Assembly (NCBI GenBank): GCA_949127695.1
Contig: CASBQH010000312.1
Coordinates: 1-12,589 of the forward strand
Direction: 5' to 3'
DNA from: Synechococcales cyanobacterium PMM_0073
GTDB taxonomy: Bacteria > Cyanobacteriota > Cyanobacteriia > Elainellales > Elainellaceae
DNA length: 12,589 bases
The notes beneath the pieces were generated by a model, which saw only the letters and a program-made list of their open reading frames with translations, had not been told where the DNA came from and did no database searches. This document shows positions 1-7,290 of this stretch, piece by piece; position 1 is the first letter of the stretch, and each line of letters starts with the position of its first letter. Position numbers and translations under genes: made by a program.

Positions 1-495
1 CGCCCCCTCAGCTACTAGCGACGAGGTGCGGCTAAATTCAGCCTGCTGGAGCTGGAGGTCAGCGGTGGATCTGGCTTGGTCGGCCTGTGAAGCCTGTAAA
101 CGCGCTTCTGCCGTGCCTTTAGCGGCCTGTGCGGCGCTGACGCTGGCCTGGGCTGAACTCACGCCTGCTCTAGCGGTATCCATATTGGCCTGCGACTGAT
201 CAATGCTGAGTGAGAGAATGGGCGTGCCCTGCGTCACCCGATCGCCATTCGCGACCAACACCGCTTTCACCCGTCCCTGGGTCTGCGGCTGTAGCGTCAC
301 CTTCTGGGCAGCTTCCAGCGTCCCCACAAACTCAGAGCTGTCTTCTACCGGACTCGACTCCAGGTCAACCATCTTCACCGGCACTGCCTGCCCAGCTCCG
401 GGCGGCCCACCCGCCTGCTCTGGCCTGCTGCAAGCCACCAGCAGCGACACCATCATCACCGAACTCAGCAGCTTCCTTGCCACTTTTAGATTCAT
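1..495 (-). CDS. RND efflux periplasmic adaptor (membrane fusion) lipoprotein, 5' part only
   Basis: The reading frame opens with ATG at 495 and stays open to the window edge; 165 residues are visible. Residues 1-22 form a lipoprotein signal: a basic start, a hydrophobic core and a lipobox L19-V20-A21-C22, so the mature protein should be lipid-anchored at Cys22. Residues about 50-97 (FVGTLEAAQKVTLQPQTQGR, then VANGDRVTQGTPIL) are the first half of the lipoyl/barrel-sandwich domain of HlyD/AcrA-type adaptors. From about 100 the chain is Ala/Gln-rich and heptad-like, matching the alpha-helical hairpin that contacts an outer-membrane channel. An AGGA lies 10 nt before the ATG. Family members link an inner-membrane RND or ABC pump to a TolC-type exit duct. 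The partner gene would be expected beyond the left edge; the ABC exporter on the other side is separated by 411 bp and is not an obvious partner. The C-terminal half is missing only because the window ends. Confidence 0.88.
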   Translation of the reverse strand, partial: MNLKVARKLLSSVMMVSLLVACSRPEQAGGPPGAGQAVPVKMVDLESSPVEDSSEFVGTLEAAQKVTLQPQTQGRVKAVLVANGDRVTQGTPILSLSIDQSQANMDTARAGVSSAQASVSAAQAAKGTAEARLQASQADQARSTADLQLQQAEFSRTSSLVAEGA

Positions 496-906
496 CTGAG
501 TCAAATCCTGCTTAACCACAGTTTCAAATTCATATCGACATTGCTCGAAAAACCGCCGAGATCCCAGCGCGCCAGCTCAGTCTGGCTCAGGCTTAAAAAT
601 CACTGATGCCCTTAATTCAGCTCCAAGTCAGTATATCGGAAGTTTTGAATTCCTGAAAGATGCCTCAACAAGCCCAATTTGAAATGAATTAAACTTTTTG
701 AGTTGGCTGCTTGAACCTAGCCCAAAACTCTGCCTGATTCTGTAGTCCCTGAGTCGCCTCAAAGCAGCCATGCTCAAGTTTTGTTAAAATAGCCGCAGTT
801 GAGTCTGGTGAGTCTTGGTAGAATTCAGGATGATATAGATCGCTTTCGTATCGAAGTGAATTTAATCTAGAAATCTCTGTGAACGCTGCTCAGAAAGTTG
901 AGAACT
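496..906. other. 411-bp noncoding gap between ABC exporter and adaptor gene
   Basis: I see no convincing gene here. It should hold the end of the ABC-exporter transcript and the promoter of the adaptor gene, both read on the minus strand. A minus-strand TATACT (630-635) could be a -10 box, but the best -35 match (around 653-658) is poor, so the promoter is only a suggestion. At 747-764 the minus strand can form CTTTGAG-GCGA-CTCAGGG, a 7-pair stem (two G-U pairs) closed by a GNRA tetraloop; no T-run follows it, so it is not a standard terminator. At 571-586 GCCAG/CTGGC makes a small hairpin in the adaptor leader. Confidence 0.5.
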
Positions 907-2736
907 CTACTCTTCCAACATTTGTAGGCGATAGAGGCTGGCATAAAGCCCGTCTTCAACCAGCAGCTCTTCGTGACTGCCTGACTCAATCAGCTCGCCT
1001 CGCTTCAGCACCAAAATCCGGTCAACGCTGCGAATCGTCGAAAGCCGGTGGGCAATCACAATCGCTGTGCGGCCTTCCAGCAGGGTTTCCAGCGCCTCCT
1101 GAATCATCGCCTCAGTGCCCACATCTAAATTGGCCGTTGCCTCATCTAGCACCAGAATGCTGGGGTTGCGGATGGCGGCTCGCGCAAAGGCCAACAGCTG
1201 CTTTTCGCCGCCCGACAGGTTGGTGCCGCGCTGCCGCAGCTCAGTGTCATAGCCTTGGGGCAGACGCTCAATAAACTGCGCCACATTGGTTTGGGCGGCG
1301 GCAGTTTTTACTTGCTCTAGGGTATAGGGTTCGCCCAGCGTAATATTGCCTTTGACATCTCCGGCAAACAGAAATCCGTCTTGCAAAATCACCGCCATCT
1401 GCCGCCGCAGCTCGGCTTGAGCCATATCGCGGATATCTTGGCCGTTCAGCAAAATGCGGCCTTCTGTGACTTCATACAGGCGGCAGAGCAGCCGAATAAT
1501 TGAGCTTTTGCCAGCGCCTGTTGGCCCCACCAGCGCCACTTTTTCGCCGGGACGAATTGTGAAATTTAGATCGTGCAGCACTAGCTCGTCGGGTTTATAG
1601 CCAAACGAAACATGCTCGAAGCGAATTTCGCTGGCTTCATTGCGCTCCGCAGCATAGCTAGGCAAAGTAGCGCTGAGTGCCGAGCGCACCGGATCGCGGA
1701 TTTCAATCGGCTCATTCAAAATATCGCTGACCCGCTCTAGTGCCGTCAGCCCCGCCTGAATCGCCGTAAAGCGCTCAGCAAACTGGCGCAGCGGATCAAA
1801 CAGGCGCTGAGCAAACAAAATAAACGAGGTCAAAATGCCGAACTCTAGCGCCTCGCCCTGCACCAGCAGGCTGCCCAGCCAGAGCACGCCGCCAATGGCC
1901 GCTAAGGCAATCCATTCCAGCGTGGCCGAAACCGCTGAGTCAAAGAAAATCGTGCGGTCTACTTGTTTGACATAGCGCAGGTTAATTGTTTTAAACAGCT
2001 CAGCGTTAAACTTCTCGCGCCGGAACAGCTGCACCACGTTAATCCCGACGATGTTCTCTTGCAAAGTCGAGTTCAGGGCTGAGAGTTCTTCCCGCGAGCG
2101 GTAGTTGGCAATGCGGTACTGCTGCTGAAAGTAGATAATTAGCCCCGTAATCGGCAGCAGCATCGCCAGCAGCAGTAGCGCCAGCTGCCACTGGAGCGAA
2201 AACATCACCACCAAAATCACCAGCATGGTTAGCAGATCGCTAACTGCGCCAATGGCTCCGGTCGAAAACACATCTCCCAGCGCATCCACATCGCTGGTGA
2301 GACGGGTAATTAAGCGGCCAACTGGCGTGCGGTCAAAAAACCGGGTGGCCAGCGAGGTGACATGGGCAAACAAGTCGTCGCGAATGCTGGCCGTCATTCG
2401 CTGCCCCACCTTCTGAATCAAAAAGCCCTGAACGCCGCTAAAGGCCAGCTGCACCATCTGCGTTAGAATCAGCAGCCAGATTAACAGCTGTGCTCCTGCC
2501 ACCAGCGACTTGCCTTGCAAAAAGCCCATCACTGGCTCTTGCTTGGCCAGCGCCACCGCCTGCCCAATAATAATTGGCTGGACTGCTCCCGCCAGCGCCA
2601 GCGGAATCAGCAGTACCAGCGAAGCAATCAGCAGCTTCAGGTTGCGTTTGGCATGGGGGATGAGGATCTTGAACAGACGCAGATCGGTCGGGCGCGGGCG
2701 GCGCAGTTCAGCTTCAGGCAAGGATGCAGCGGTCAT
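907..2736 (-). CDS. ABC exporter half-transporter (membrane domain fused to ATPase)
   Basis: This is a 609-residue type-I (MsbA/MdlB-like) exporter half-molecule in the inner membrane, which would work as a homo- or heterodimer. Residues about 30-330 are the six-helix ABC membrane domain, with clear hydrophobic segments near 34-56, 80-100, 160-202 and 268-292. Residues about 370-609 are the ATPase domain, with every motif intact: A-loop Tyr380, Walker A GPTGAGKSS (404-412), Q-loop Gln452, signature LSGGE (507-511), Walker B ILVLDE (527-532), D-loop NLD (536-538) and H-loop His563. Catalytic Glu532 is present, so this is not the degenerate half of a heterodimer. The ATG at 2736 has only a weak SD (GGAT). 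It lies 73 bp downstream of mgtE on the same strand and may be co-transcribed with it. The substrate cannot be told from sequence; lipid, peptide or drug export are all possible. Confidence 0.93.
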   Translation of the reverse strand: MTAASLPEAELRRPRPTDLRLFKILIPHAKRNLKLLIASLVLLIPLALAGAVQPIIIGQAVALAKQEPVMGFLQGKSLVAGAQLLIWLLILTQMVQLAFSGVQGFLIQKVGQRMTASIRDDLFAHVTSLATRFFDRTPVGRLITRLTSDVDALGDVFSTGAIGAVSDLLTMLVILVVMFSLQWQLALLLLAMLLPITGLIIYFQQQYRIANYRSREELSALNSTLQENIVGINVVQLFRREKFNAELFKTINLRYVKQVDRTIFFDSAVSATLEWIALAAIGGVLWLGSLLVQGEALEFGILTSFILFAQRLFDPLRQFAERFTAIQAGLTALERVSDILNEPIEIRDPVRSALSATLPSYAAERNEASEIRFEHVSFGYKPDELVLHDLNFTIRPGEKVALVGPTGAGKSSIIRLLCRLYEVTEGRILLNGQDIRDMAQAELRRQMAVILQDGFLFAGDVKGNITLGEPYTLEQVKTAAAQTNVAQFIERLPQGYDTELRQRGTNLSGGEKQLLAFARAAIRNPSILVLDEATANLDVGTEAMIQEALETLLEGRTAIVIAHRLSTIRSVDRILVLKRGELIESGSHEELLVEDGLYASLYRLQMLEE

Positions 2737-2809
2737 ATCCGGACTCTGGTATCGGCCTATCTACTGTAGCGTCTGCCGTGAATCTCTCGGCTAGCTATTG
2801 GGCAATCGC

Positions 2810-4171
2810 TTAGCCAAACAGCTTCAGCGCCAGCGAAATTAGGCTGAGAAAGGTCAGAAATCCCACAGCATCTAGCGTTGTGGTCAGCAGCGGGCCGCTG
2901 ATTAAAGCTGGGTCAAGCTTCAGCCGCTTCAGCCCCATTGGCAGCAATGTGCCCAGACTCGCCGCCACAAAGACGTTAAGTACCATCACCAGTCCGGCCA
3001 CAATTGCGACCCAGCGCTCTGAAGGCAATGCCCAGACCAGCGACAGAATCGCCAGTGCCGCTCCCAGCGCCACCGCCGTCCCCAGACCCGCCAACAGCTC
3101 CTTCCGCAGAATTTTCAGCGTGTCGGCTTGGGTGACTTCGCCCACGCCCAGCCCGCGCACCGTCACCGAAAGCGCCTGAATCCCGACGTTGCCGCTGGCG
3201 TTGGATAAAATTGGCATCACAACCGCCAGAACGGGCACCAGCGAAATCACATGCTGAAACGGGGCAATCGCGCTGGCTGCGCCCAGATAGAGGCCAATAT
3301 TGCCCAACAGCCAGGGCAGCCGCTTGCGAAGCGTCACCTGCGGCGAACAGAGCGCCGCCTCGTCGCCGCCGCTCACCCCGGCCAGCTTTTGGATATCTTC
3401 GGTGGCTTCTTCTTCCAGCACATCCACCATGTCGTCAATGGTGACAATACCCACCAGGCGATTCTCGCGGTCTACCACCGGTATGGCAATCAGGTCATAG
3501 CGCTTCATGATCTGCGCCACTTCTTCCTGCCGCATCTCGGTGTAGGCTTTGATCACCCGGGTGCTGGCAATATCGTCAATTCGGGTAGTCGGAATAGTAA
3601 ACAACAGCTGCCGCAGCGAGACAACCCGCACCAGCCGCCGCTGGTCGTCAATTACATAGGCATAGTAAATGGTCTCTTTGTCTTCGTCACTGCGCCGAAT
3701 TTTCTCCAGCGCTTCGCCCACGGTCATGCCGTCGCGGAGCTGCACATATTCGGTGGTCATTAGCCGACCCGCTGTGCCTTCGGCGTAGCCCAAAATGGTG
3801 GCAGTCGCCTGCCGCTCAGCCGGACTCAGCTGTTGCAGCAAGCGCTTAACAATCCGGGCGGGCAGCTCGTCAAATAGCTCAGCTCGATCGTCAGGCCGCA
3901 TCGCTTCGACCAGATGCCGCACGTCGGCAGCTTGCAAAGAGCTGATCAGCTCTTCCTGGATCTCGCTGGGCAGATATTCAAACACATCCGTGGCCACGTC
4001 TTTACGCAGCAGCCGAAACGCAATCGCTCGACTTTCAAAGGTCATTTTTACGATTTGGTCACAGATATCAATCGCCGGAAGCTGGCTGAGTTCCCATTTC
4101 ATCTGGTTCAGGCCAGCGACTTCCGAGCCAACATCTGCCCAAGAAATCTGCTTCTCTGGGATCGTGAGCAT
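2810..4171 (-). CDS. mgtE: MgtE magnesium channel/transporter
   Basis: The 453-residue length and domain order match MgtE. Residues about 30-135 are the helical superhelix N domain (repeats such as LPSEIQEELISSL and MRPDDRAELFDEL). Residues about 137-260 are a CBS pair (GRLMTTEYVQLRDGMTVGEA; YDLIAIPVVDRENRLVGIVT), which in characterised MgtE binds Mg2+ and closes the pore when cytosolic Mg2+ is high. Residues about 285-453 are the membrane pore domain with five hydrophobic helices and hallmark motifs: ILSNASGNVGIQ (321-332) and DPALISGPLLTTTLDAVG (420-437), whose acidic residue faces the ion path in known structures. MgtE imports Mg2+ as a dimer. The ATG at 4171 is well supported by AGGAGG 5 nt upstream. 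A 175-nt structured leader with a small ORF precedes it, suggesting post-transcriptional control. Paralogues with other ion preferences exist, but nothing here argues against Mg2+. Confidence 0.95.
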   Translation of the reverse strand: MLTIPEKQISWADVGSEVAGLNQMKWELSQLPAIDICDQIVKMTFESRAIAFRLLRKDVATDVFEYLPSEIQEELISSLQAADVRHLVEAMRPDDRAELFDELPARIVKRLLQQLSPAERQATATILGYAEGTAGRLMTTEYVQLRDGMTVGEALEKIRRSDEDKETIYYAYVIDDQRRLVRVVSLRQLLFTIPTTRIDDIASTRVIKAYTEMRQEEVAQIMKRYDLIAIPVVDRENRLVGIVTIDDMVDVLEEEATEDIQKLAGVSGGDEAALCSPQVTLRKRLPWLLGNIGLYLGAASAIAPFQHVISLVPVLAVVMPILSNASGNVGIQALSVTVRGLGVGEVTQADTLKILRKELLAGLGTAVALGAALAILSLVWALPSERWVAIVAGLVMVLNVFVAASLGTLLPMGLKRLKLDPALISGPLLTTTLDAVGFLTFLSLISLALKLFG

Positions 4172-4176
4172 GGCAA

Positions 4177-4182
4177 CCTCCT
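4177..4182 (-). promoter_or_regulatory. mgtE Shine-Dalgarno AGGAGG, beside a stable hairpin
   Basis: The minus strand reads AGGAGG with 5 nt to the mgtE ATG, the strongest ribosome-binding site in the window. It lies 4 nt downstream of a 9-pair hairpin. Its GGAGG core can also pair (four Watson-Crick plus one G-U) with either of two upstream CCUCUC elements at 4203-4208 and 4225-4230. Confidence 0.8.
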
Positions 4183-4345
4183 ATTTCAACCTCTCCCGCG
4201 CTGAGAGGCTGGCTCACCCGCTTAGAGAGGAACTGTACTATGTGGGGATGGACTAGGGTCCATGAGTTCTCTAAATTCAACATCGATGCCGCCCAGGGGC
4301 ATTGCATCGCTACCGTACATAGTACCCTCGGATCGGTACATTTGT
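4183..4345 (-). ncRNA. Candidate structured 5' leader RNA of mgtE
   Basis: Read on the minus strand, this stretch holds several helices. First is CGATGC/GCATCG enclosing GCC/GGC (4284-4309). Next is a perfect 6-pair hairpin ATGGAC-CCTA-GTCCAT (4248-4263). It is enclosed by a long helix pairing TTAGAG-AACT (4265-4274) with AGTT-cct-CTCTAA (4222-4234), 10 pairs with a 3-nt bulge. Last is CAGCCTCTC/GAGAGGTTG (4187-4211), whose G-U pair is only a pair in the minus-strand RNA. CCUCUC occurs twice (4203-4208, 4225-4230), so GAGAGG (4190-4195) and the SD have competing partners. I do not recognise a known riboswitch (it does not look like M-box or yybP-ykoY to my eye). No U-run follows the last hairpin, so control of translation is likelier than intrinsic termination. 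The fold was derived by hand, without energy calculation. Confidence 0.45.
4222..4320 (-). CDS. Putative mgtL-like leader peptide, 32 codons, upstream of mgtE
   Basis: ATG at 4320 is preceded by GAGGG (4325-4329), with 5 nt between GAGG and the ATG. The frame runs 32 codons to TAA at 4222-4224, 50 nt before the mgtE start and in a different frame. The peptide begins MYGSDAMPLGGIDVEF and ends MDPSPSPHSTVPL. The last 13 residues also form an ORF of their own from the internal ATG at 4263, with a weaker AGAG 5 nt upstream. Known biology: the enterobacterial mgtA leader encodes MgtL (MEPDPTPLP...), whose acidic and proline codons make ribosomes stall or fall off when Mg2+ or proline is low. The internal peptide has prolines at 3, 5 and 7, the same spacing. 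The stop codon and last two codons (Pro-Leu, CCU CUC) lie inside the long leader helix. Translation is not proven and so short an ORF can arise by chance. Confidence 0.45.
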   Translation of the reverse strand: MYGSDAMPLGGIDVEFRELMDPSPSPHSTVPL

Positions 4346-4351
4346 GTAGTA

Positions 4352-4380
4352 ATCTTACGGAGCATTTATGCGAGCGTAAA
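4352..4380 (-). promoter_or_regulatory. Candidate sigma70-type promoter of mgtE
   Basis: On the minus strand TTTACG (4375-4380) and TAAGAT (4352-4357) are separated by exactly 17 bp; each matches 4 of 6 consensus positions. Transcription would start near 4345, just upstream of the leader-peptide SD, giving a 5' leader of about 175 nt that includes all the hairpins. Confidence 0.4.
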
Positions 4381-4441
4381 GAAATAGCGGGCTGAATCAA
4401 GCTTGAGCGGAACTTGCGCTATTGGTCTTGAAGAATAGGAG

Positions 4442-7027
4442 CTAGGCTGGCAGCATCTGGCCTTCCAGCAGCATGGTGGCCTCTTCGGCTGAGAGCGGCG
4501 GACTGAACAAATAGCCCTGCATTTCCTCGCAGTCTAGAGAAAGCAGCGAATGCTCCTGCACCTTGGTTTCCACGCCTTCGGCCACCAGCTTCAGGTTGAG
4601 CACCCGCCCCATCGCAATAATTGCCGCCACAATCGCCTTATCGTTAGGGTCGGTGGTCAAATCGCGCACAAACGACTGGTCAATTTTCAGCGTGTTAAAC
4701 GGAAACTTCTTCAGTGAACCCAGCGACGAATAGCCTGTACCAAAGTCATCCATCGCCATTGAGACGCCCATCTGATGCAGCGCATAGAGAATGCTTTTGG
4801 TCAGCTCCACGTTTTTCATGACGGTCGTCTCGGTAATCTCTAGCTCCAGGTAGCGCGGCGCTAGTCCGGTTTCCTGCAAAATTCGCGCCACCCATTTCAC
4901 CAGATTCGGCTGCCGCAGCTGGCGGGCTGACAGGTTTACTGCCACCCGGACAGGCGGCAGTCCGGCGGCTTGCCAGCGGTAGTTCTGAGTGCAGGCGGTT
5001 CGCAGCACCCATTCGCCAATCGGCAGAATTAAGCCGTTCTCTTCGGCCAGCGGAATAAATTTGGCGGGGGATACCAGCCCCAGATCTGGATGCTGCCAGC
5101 GCAGCAATGCCTCCATCTGCGTGATTTCGCCCGTCACTACGTTCACCTGCGGCTGGTAGTAGAGCAGAAATTCTTGCCGCTCCAAGGCTCGGTGCAGATG
5201 GCTCTCTAAGGCCAGCCATTCTGAGGTTTCGGAGCTGATCGCCGAGGTATAGAGATGGTAGCCATTGCGCCCGCTGTCTTTGGCGCGATAGAGCGCTGCG
5301 TCGGCGTTTTTCAGCAGCGTTTCTGCATCGCTGCCGTTGGTGGGGTAAATTGCAATGCCAATGCTGCTGCTGACATGCAGCAGGTGGCCTTCGAGGTCAA
5401 AATCTGGCTTCATCGCCGTCAGAATTTTCTCGGCCACCTGCAAGGCATCTTCAACGCTAGCATCGCTTAGCAGCACCGTAAACTCATCGCCCGCCCAGCG
5501 CGCCACCATGTCATGCCGCCGCAGGCAGCGCTTCAGCCGCCGCGCCACTTCTTTCAGCAGCAGATCGCCCGCCGCATGACCCAGCGAGTCGTTGATCAGC
5601 TTAAACCGATCGAGATCGAGGAACATCACGGCTAGCTGGTGCTGATGGCGCTTGGCCTCTGCTAGGGCATTCGCCAGCCGCTCGTTGAAAGACTGGCGAT
5701 TGGGTAGCCCAGTCAGCAGGTCATGCGCCGCCTGATAGCGAATCTGAGTTTCGGTTTGCAGGCGCTCTGTGACATCTCGAAAGCTCCAGACCCGGCCAAT
5801 CACCGAATCTCCCAGGCGCTGCGGACAGGAGCGACCTTCGAGCGATCGCCCGTCTTTGAGAGCTAAAATATCGTGGCTTTCAATTTGGGGCTGGCTGTAG
5901 AGCGCCTGCATCCGGGCTAGAAACTGCTGCGGCTGCTTCAGGAAGCTGGTAACAAAGCCGAGGTCATGAAACTCATCCCAGGCCACAGGCTGCTGTCCCT
6001 GCTGCCAGAGTTCGGCAAATTTCTGGTTGAAATTCAGAATATTGCCCTGGCTGTTTGTCACTAAAATGCCGTCGGCAGTGGCTTCAAAGGTGGCTTGCAG
6101 CAGCGACAGAGAGTTGCCGAGCTTGTCCTGGGTACGCTGGCGATCGCTGACATCCCGCTTGATGGCCACATGATTGGTAATCTGACCGGCTCGGTTGTGA
6201 ATGGGAAAGATGGTGGCATCTTGCGGATAGAGCGAGCCGTCTTTGCGCCGCCCCACATAGGCTCCTTGCCAAACCTGACCCGCCTGGATCGCGCTATCAA
6301 TTTTCTGATAGAAATCAGGCTCATGCTGCTCGGAGCGAAACAGCTCAGCCGGGGTTCTTCCCAGCACCTCTTCGCGGCTGTAGCCCGTAATCTGCTCAAA
6401 AGCTGGGTTGACATAGAGCAGCCTAGTCCGAGCATCAGTGATTTCAATTGCATCTGCGGCTTGTTCTAGCACAGCGGTAGCCAACTCGGCCTGCCGCAGA
6501 GCCATCCGTAGCTCTGAGCGCTGCTCGGCAATTTTTTCGGCCAGCCGCCGGGTATCTGAGAGCGTGGTGGTGCGAGCTTGCAGCAGCAGCAGCATATCAG
6601 AAGCACTCCCCTGCCGCGCCCGATTTGAGAGCTTCAGCGTCAGGGCATCTAGATCGGGCTGATCCAATAGCTGCGGCATGGCCAAAAAGTACAGCCAGTG
6701 CTGCTGCGGGCTATAGATGGCTTGGCCGTTGAACTGGAGCTGATTATGCAGAGACTCTAGCAGCAGCACTGGACTAGACTGATCGCAAATCGCCTCAAAT
6801 GCTAGGGCAATATCGGGCTGGCGCAGCCGAAAATGCAGATCGACGCGCTCGCCCACGGCCAGCATTGGGCAAAGCCGCTGGAGGGCACTGCCCATCCGCA
6901 CAATCTGCATCTCGGCATCAAATGCCAGATAAAACGGAAAGATTGGATCAAGCGCATCGGCTGAGAGGCTGGTAGAAGCATGGCTCTGGCGACGGTTCAA
7001 TTTAAACGTCAGCGGCAGCTTGGTCAT
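4442..7027 (-). CDS. HNOBA-PAS-PAS-GGDEF-EAL cyclic-di-GMP signalling protein
   Basis: 861 residues, no membrane segment seen, so probably cytosolic. Residues about 28-165 (FPFYLAFDAEMQIVRMGSAL and FNGQAIYSPQQHWLYFL) match the HNOBA (haem-NO-binding-associated) domain, which partners H-NOX sensors. A helical linker (about 155-185) leads to a PAS domain (about 185-295; YVNPAFEQITGYSREEVLGR) and a second PAS-like domain (about 308-420). The GGDEF domain (about 430-595) carries the signature AGDEF (512-516) instead of GGDEF, with an intact inhibitory I-site R503-x-x-D506. The EAL domain (about 610-850) keeps Glu639, Asn698, Glu730, Asp760-Asp761, Lys781, Glu817 and Gln837, so phosphodiesterase activity is expected. 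AGDEF variants can still be active cyclases, so both making and breaking c-di-GMP is possible. No H-NOX gene lies in the window. The start at 7027 fits the HNOBA domain beginning soon after, although the SD is poor. Both HIP1 sites of the window lie in this gene. Confidence 0.92.
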   Translation of the reverse strand: MTKLPLTFKLNRRQSHASTSLSADALDPIFPFYLAFDAEMQIVRMGSALQRLCPMLAVGERVDLHFRLRQPDIALAFEAICDQSSPVLLLESLHNQLQFNGQAIYSPQQHWLYFLAMPQLLDQPDLDALTLKLSNRARQGSASDMLLLLQARTTTLSDTRRLAEKIAEQRSELRMALRQAELATAVLEQAADAIEITDARTRLLYVNPAFEQITGYSREEVLGRTPAELFRSEQHEPDFYQKIDSAIQAGQVWQGAYVGRRKDGSLYPQDATIFPIHNRAGQITNHVAIKRDVSDRQRTQDKLGNSLSLLQATFEATADGILVTNSQGNILNFNQKFAELWQQGQQPVAWDEFHDLGFVTSFLKQPQQFLARMQALYSQPQIESHDILALKDGRSLEGRSCPQRLGDSVIGRVWSFRDVTERLQTETQIRYQAAHDLLTGLPNRQSFNERLANALAEAKRHQHQLAVMFLDLDRFKLINDSLGHAAGDLLLKEVARRLKRCLRRHDMVARWAGDEFTVLLSDASVEDALQVAEKILTAMKPDFDLEGHLLHVSSSIGIAIYPTNGSDAETLLKNADAALYRAKDSGRNGYHLYTSAISSETSEWLALESHLHRALERQEFLLYYQPQVNVVTGEITQMEALLRWQHPDLGLVSPAKFIPLAEENGLILPIGEWVLRTACTQNYRWQAAGLPPVRVAVNLSARQLRQPNLVKWVARILQETGLAPRYLELEITETTVMKNVELTKSILYALHQMGVSMAMDDFGTGYSSLGSLKKFPFNTLKIDQSFVRDLTTDPNDKAIVAAIIAMGRVLNLKLVAEGVETKVQEHSLLSLDCEEMQGYLFSPPLSAEEATMLLEGQMLPA

Positions 7028-7109
7028 ATATCAGCGGCGGCACCCGGTATCTCAAAAGCAAGTTGGTGGCAGTCTGACGGATAGGGCTAAACCTCAAAAC
7101 CCTGGCTAT

Positions 7110-7137
7110 CTAGACATCCAGCTATTAGGATGCCCAG
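7110..7137 (-). terminator. Hairpin downstream of tnpB, possible terminator or processing site
   Basis: In minus-strand RNA CTGGGCATCC pairs with GGATGTCTAG around the loop TAATAGCT: 10 pairs, two of them G-U. In plus-strand RNA those two would be A-C mismatches, so the structure belongs to the minus transcript leaving tnpB. A short TTTT follows only about 14 nt later, so this is not a classic intrinsic terminator. It lies outside the recognisable transposon end, between tnpB and the GGDEF/EAL gene. Confidence 0.3.
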
Positions 7138-7168
7138 CCGCTCACAGCTTGTCTTCTTTAGTGACAAC

Positions 7169-7290
7169 TCCCGACGCTGATGCTACGCATACAGCGCGGG
7201 CTTCTCAAGATCGCTCCTGAGACTTTCCTGCTTCACTCGGTCTTGTCTAGGCAGTGCCCCCGACAGATCCCGTCCACAGGCAATTTCTTC
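7169..7290 (-). ncRNA. Candidate omega-RNA (reRNA) at the tnpB 3' end
   Basis: TnpB nucleases use a guide RNA transcribed from the 3' end of tnpB and the element's right end. Here the minus strand shows, in order, TGTC/GACA enclosing GGC/GCC (7244-7265), TCTCA/TGAGA (7203-7222), and a terminal hairpin CCCG-CGCTG / CAGCG-T-CGGG (7170-7200) with inner stem ATGC/GCAT around GTA. The tnpB stop codon overlaps that inner loop, so coding and RNA functions overlap. The guide would begin near 7168, in flanking DNA. The 5' limit is approximate. Structure was assessed by eye. Confidence 0.5.

Noticed and set aside
203..515. Two overlapping plus-strand ORFs near the left edge
   Set aside because: They are antisense to the adaptor lipoprotein, whose signal peptide, lipobox and lipoyl half-motif are clear.
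4172..4345. Known Mg2+ or Mn2+ riboswitch (M-box, yybP-ykoY) upstream of mgtE
   Set aside because: I could not recognise the conserved core of either class; the hairpins instead surround a small ORF. A covariance-model search would settle it.
4068..4400. Minus-strand ORF of 110 codons across the mgtE start
   Set aside because: It begins with TTG upstream of the candidate promoter, overlaps the mgtE N-terminus out of frame and resembles no protein.
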